DNA from: an uncultured Candidatus Saccharibacteria bacterium
Lineage (GTDB): Bacteria > Patescibacteriota > Saccharimonadia > Saccharimonadales > Saccharimonadaceae
Direction: 5' to 3'
DNA: 22,268 nt
Assembly (NCBI GenBank): GCA_937974295.1
Contig: CALBWN010000026.1
Span: forward strand, 1-22,268
The notes below the pieces were generated by a model, which was not told where the DNA came from, did no database searches, and was given only the letters and a program-made list of their open reading frames with translations. Position 1 is the first letter of the stretch; every line of letters begins with the position of its first letter. This document shows, piece by piece, positions 22,263-22,268 of the stretch. The position numbers were made by a program, and so were the translations under genes.

Positions 22263-22268
22263 CACTCC

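Overview
The window (about 22 kb, roughly half G+C) looks like a chromosomal piece of a small-genome bacterium of the Candidate Phyla Radiation, most likely a Saccharibacteria (TM7) relative. This rests on compact translationally coupled genes, many small poorly known membrane proteins, TGA used as an ordinary stop (which excludes the recoded SR1/Gracilibacteria), and the gene repertoire. Only about 33 nt of 16S rRNA are present, so the assignment is inferred.

Left part (1-7640), minus strand: the 5' end of 16S rRNA with a strong promoter and a boxA-like leader; directly upstream is the gyrB-gyrA-divergent PAP2 cluster; then two tandem paralogous multi-pass membrane proteins of unknown function and a smaller four-helix membrane protein.

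Middle (7640-9411) has no convincing protein gene but is rich in RNA. The minus strand carries a full tmRNA (ssrA, 8747-9144) with an encoded CCA end, a long tag ending in ALAA and an unusual T-loop. The plus strand carries a candidate small RNA (8516-8613) with promoter and terminator, and an unidentified run of stable helices (7644-8015).

Plus-strand genes 9412-12917: comM-type AAA+ ATPase, a nucleoside 2-deoxyribosyltransferase-like gene that looks leaderless, and the infC-rpmI-rplT operon, whose IF3 gene must start at AUC. Then comes a non-coding RNA block on the minus strand: RNase P RNA (13172-13534), a repeat/RNA motif, and a rod-shaped RNA with its own promoter that I interpret as 6S RNA (13664-13812).

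Right part (14060-22268): a site-2-protease-like M50 gene, rpmB with a near-perfect promoter, an MFS transporter-ArsR operon with two identical palindromic operator candidates, and a tightly overlapping minus-strand operon thrS - HAD nucleotidase - ATL (alkyltransferase-like) - miaA - wHTH/NTase regulator - degenerate MBL-fold protein, closed by a terminator. A T-box riboswitch (Stem I, Stem III, antiterminator with UGGAACC bulge, terminator) precedes thrS. It should place the whole operon, including tRNA modification and alkylation-damage recognition, under control of tRNA-Thr charging.

The best candidates for new biology are the thrS T-box in a probable CPR genome, the atypical tmRNA, the 6S candidate, the 40-nt motif found in two places (13612-13660 and 22174-22220), the unidentified structured RNA at 7644-8015, the ArsR operators, and the tandem membrane protein pair.
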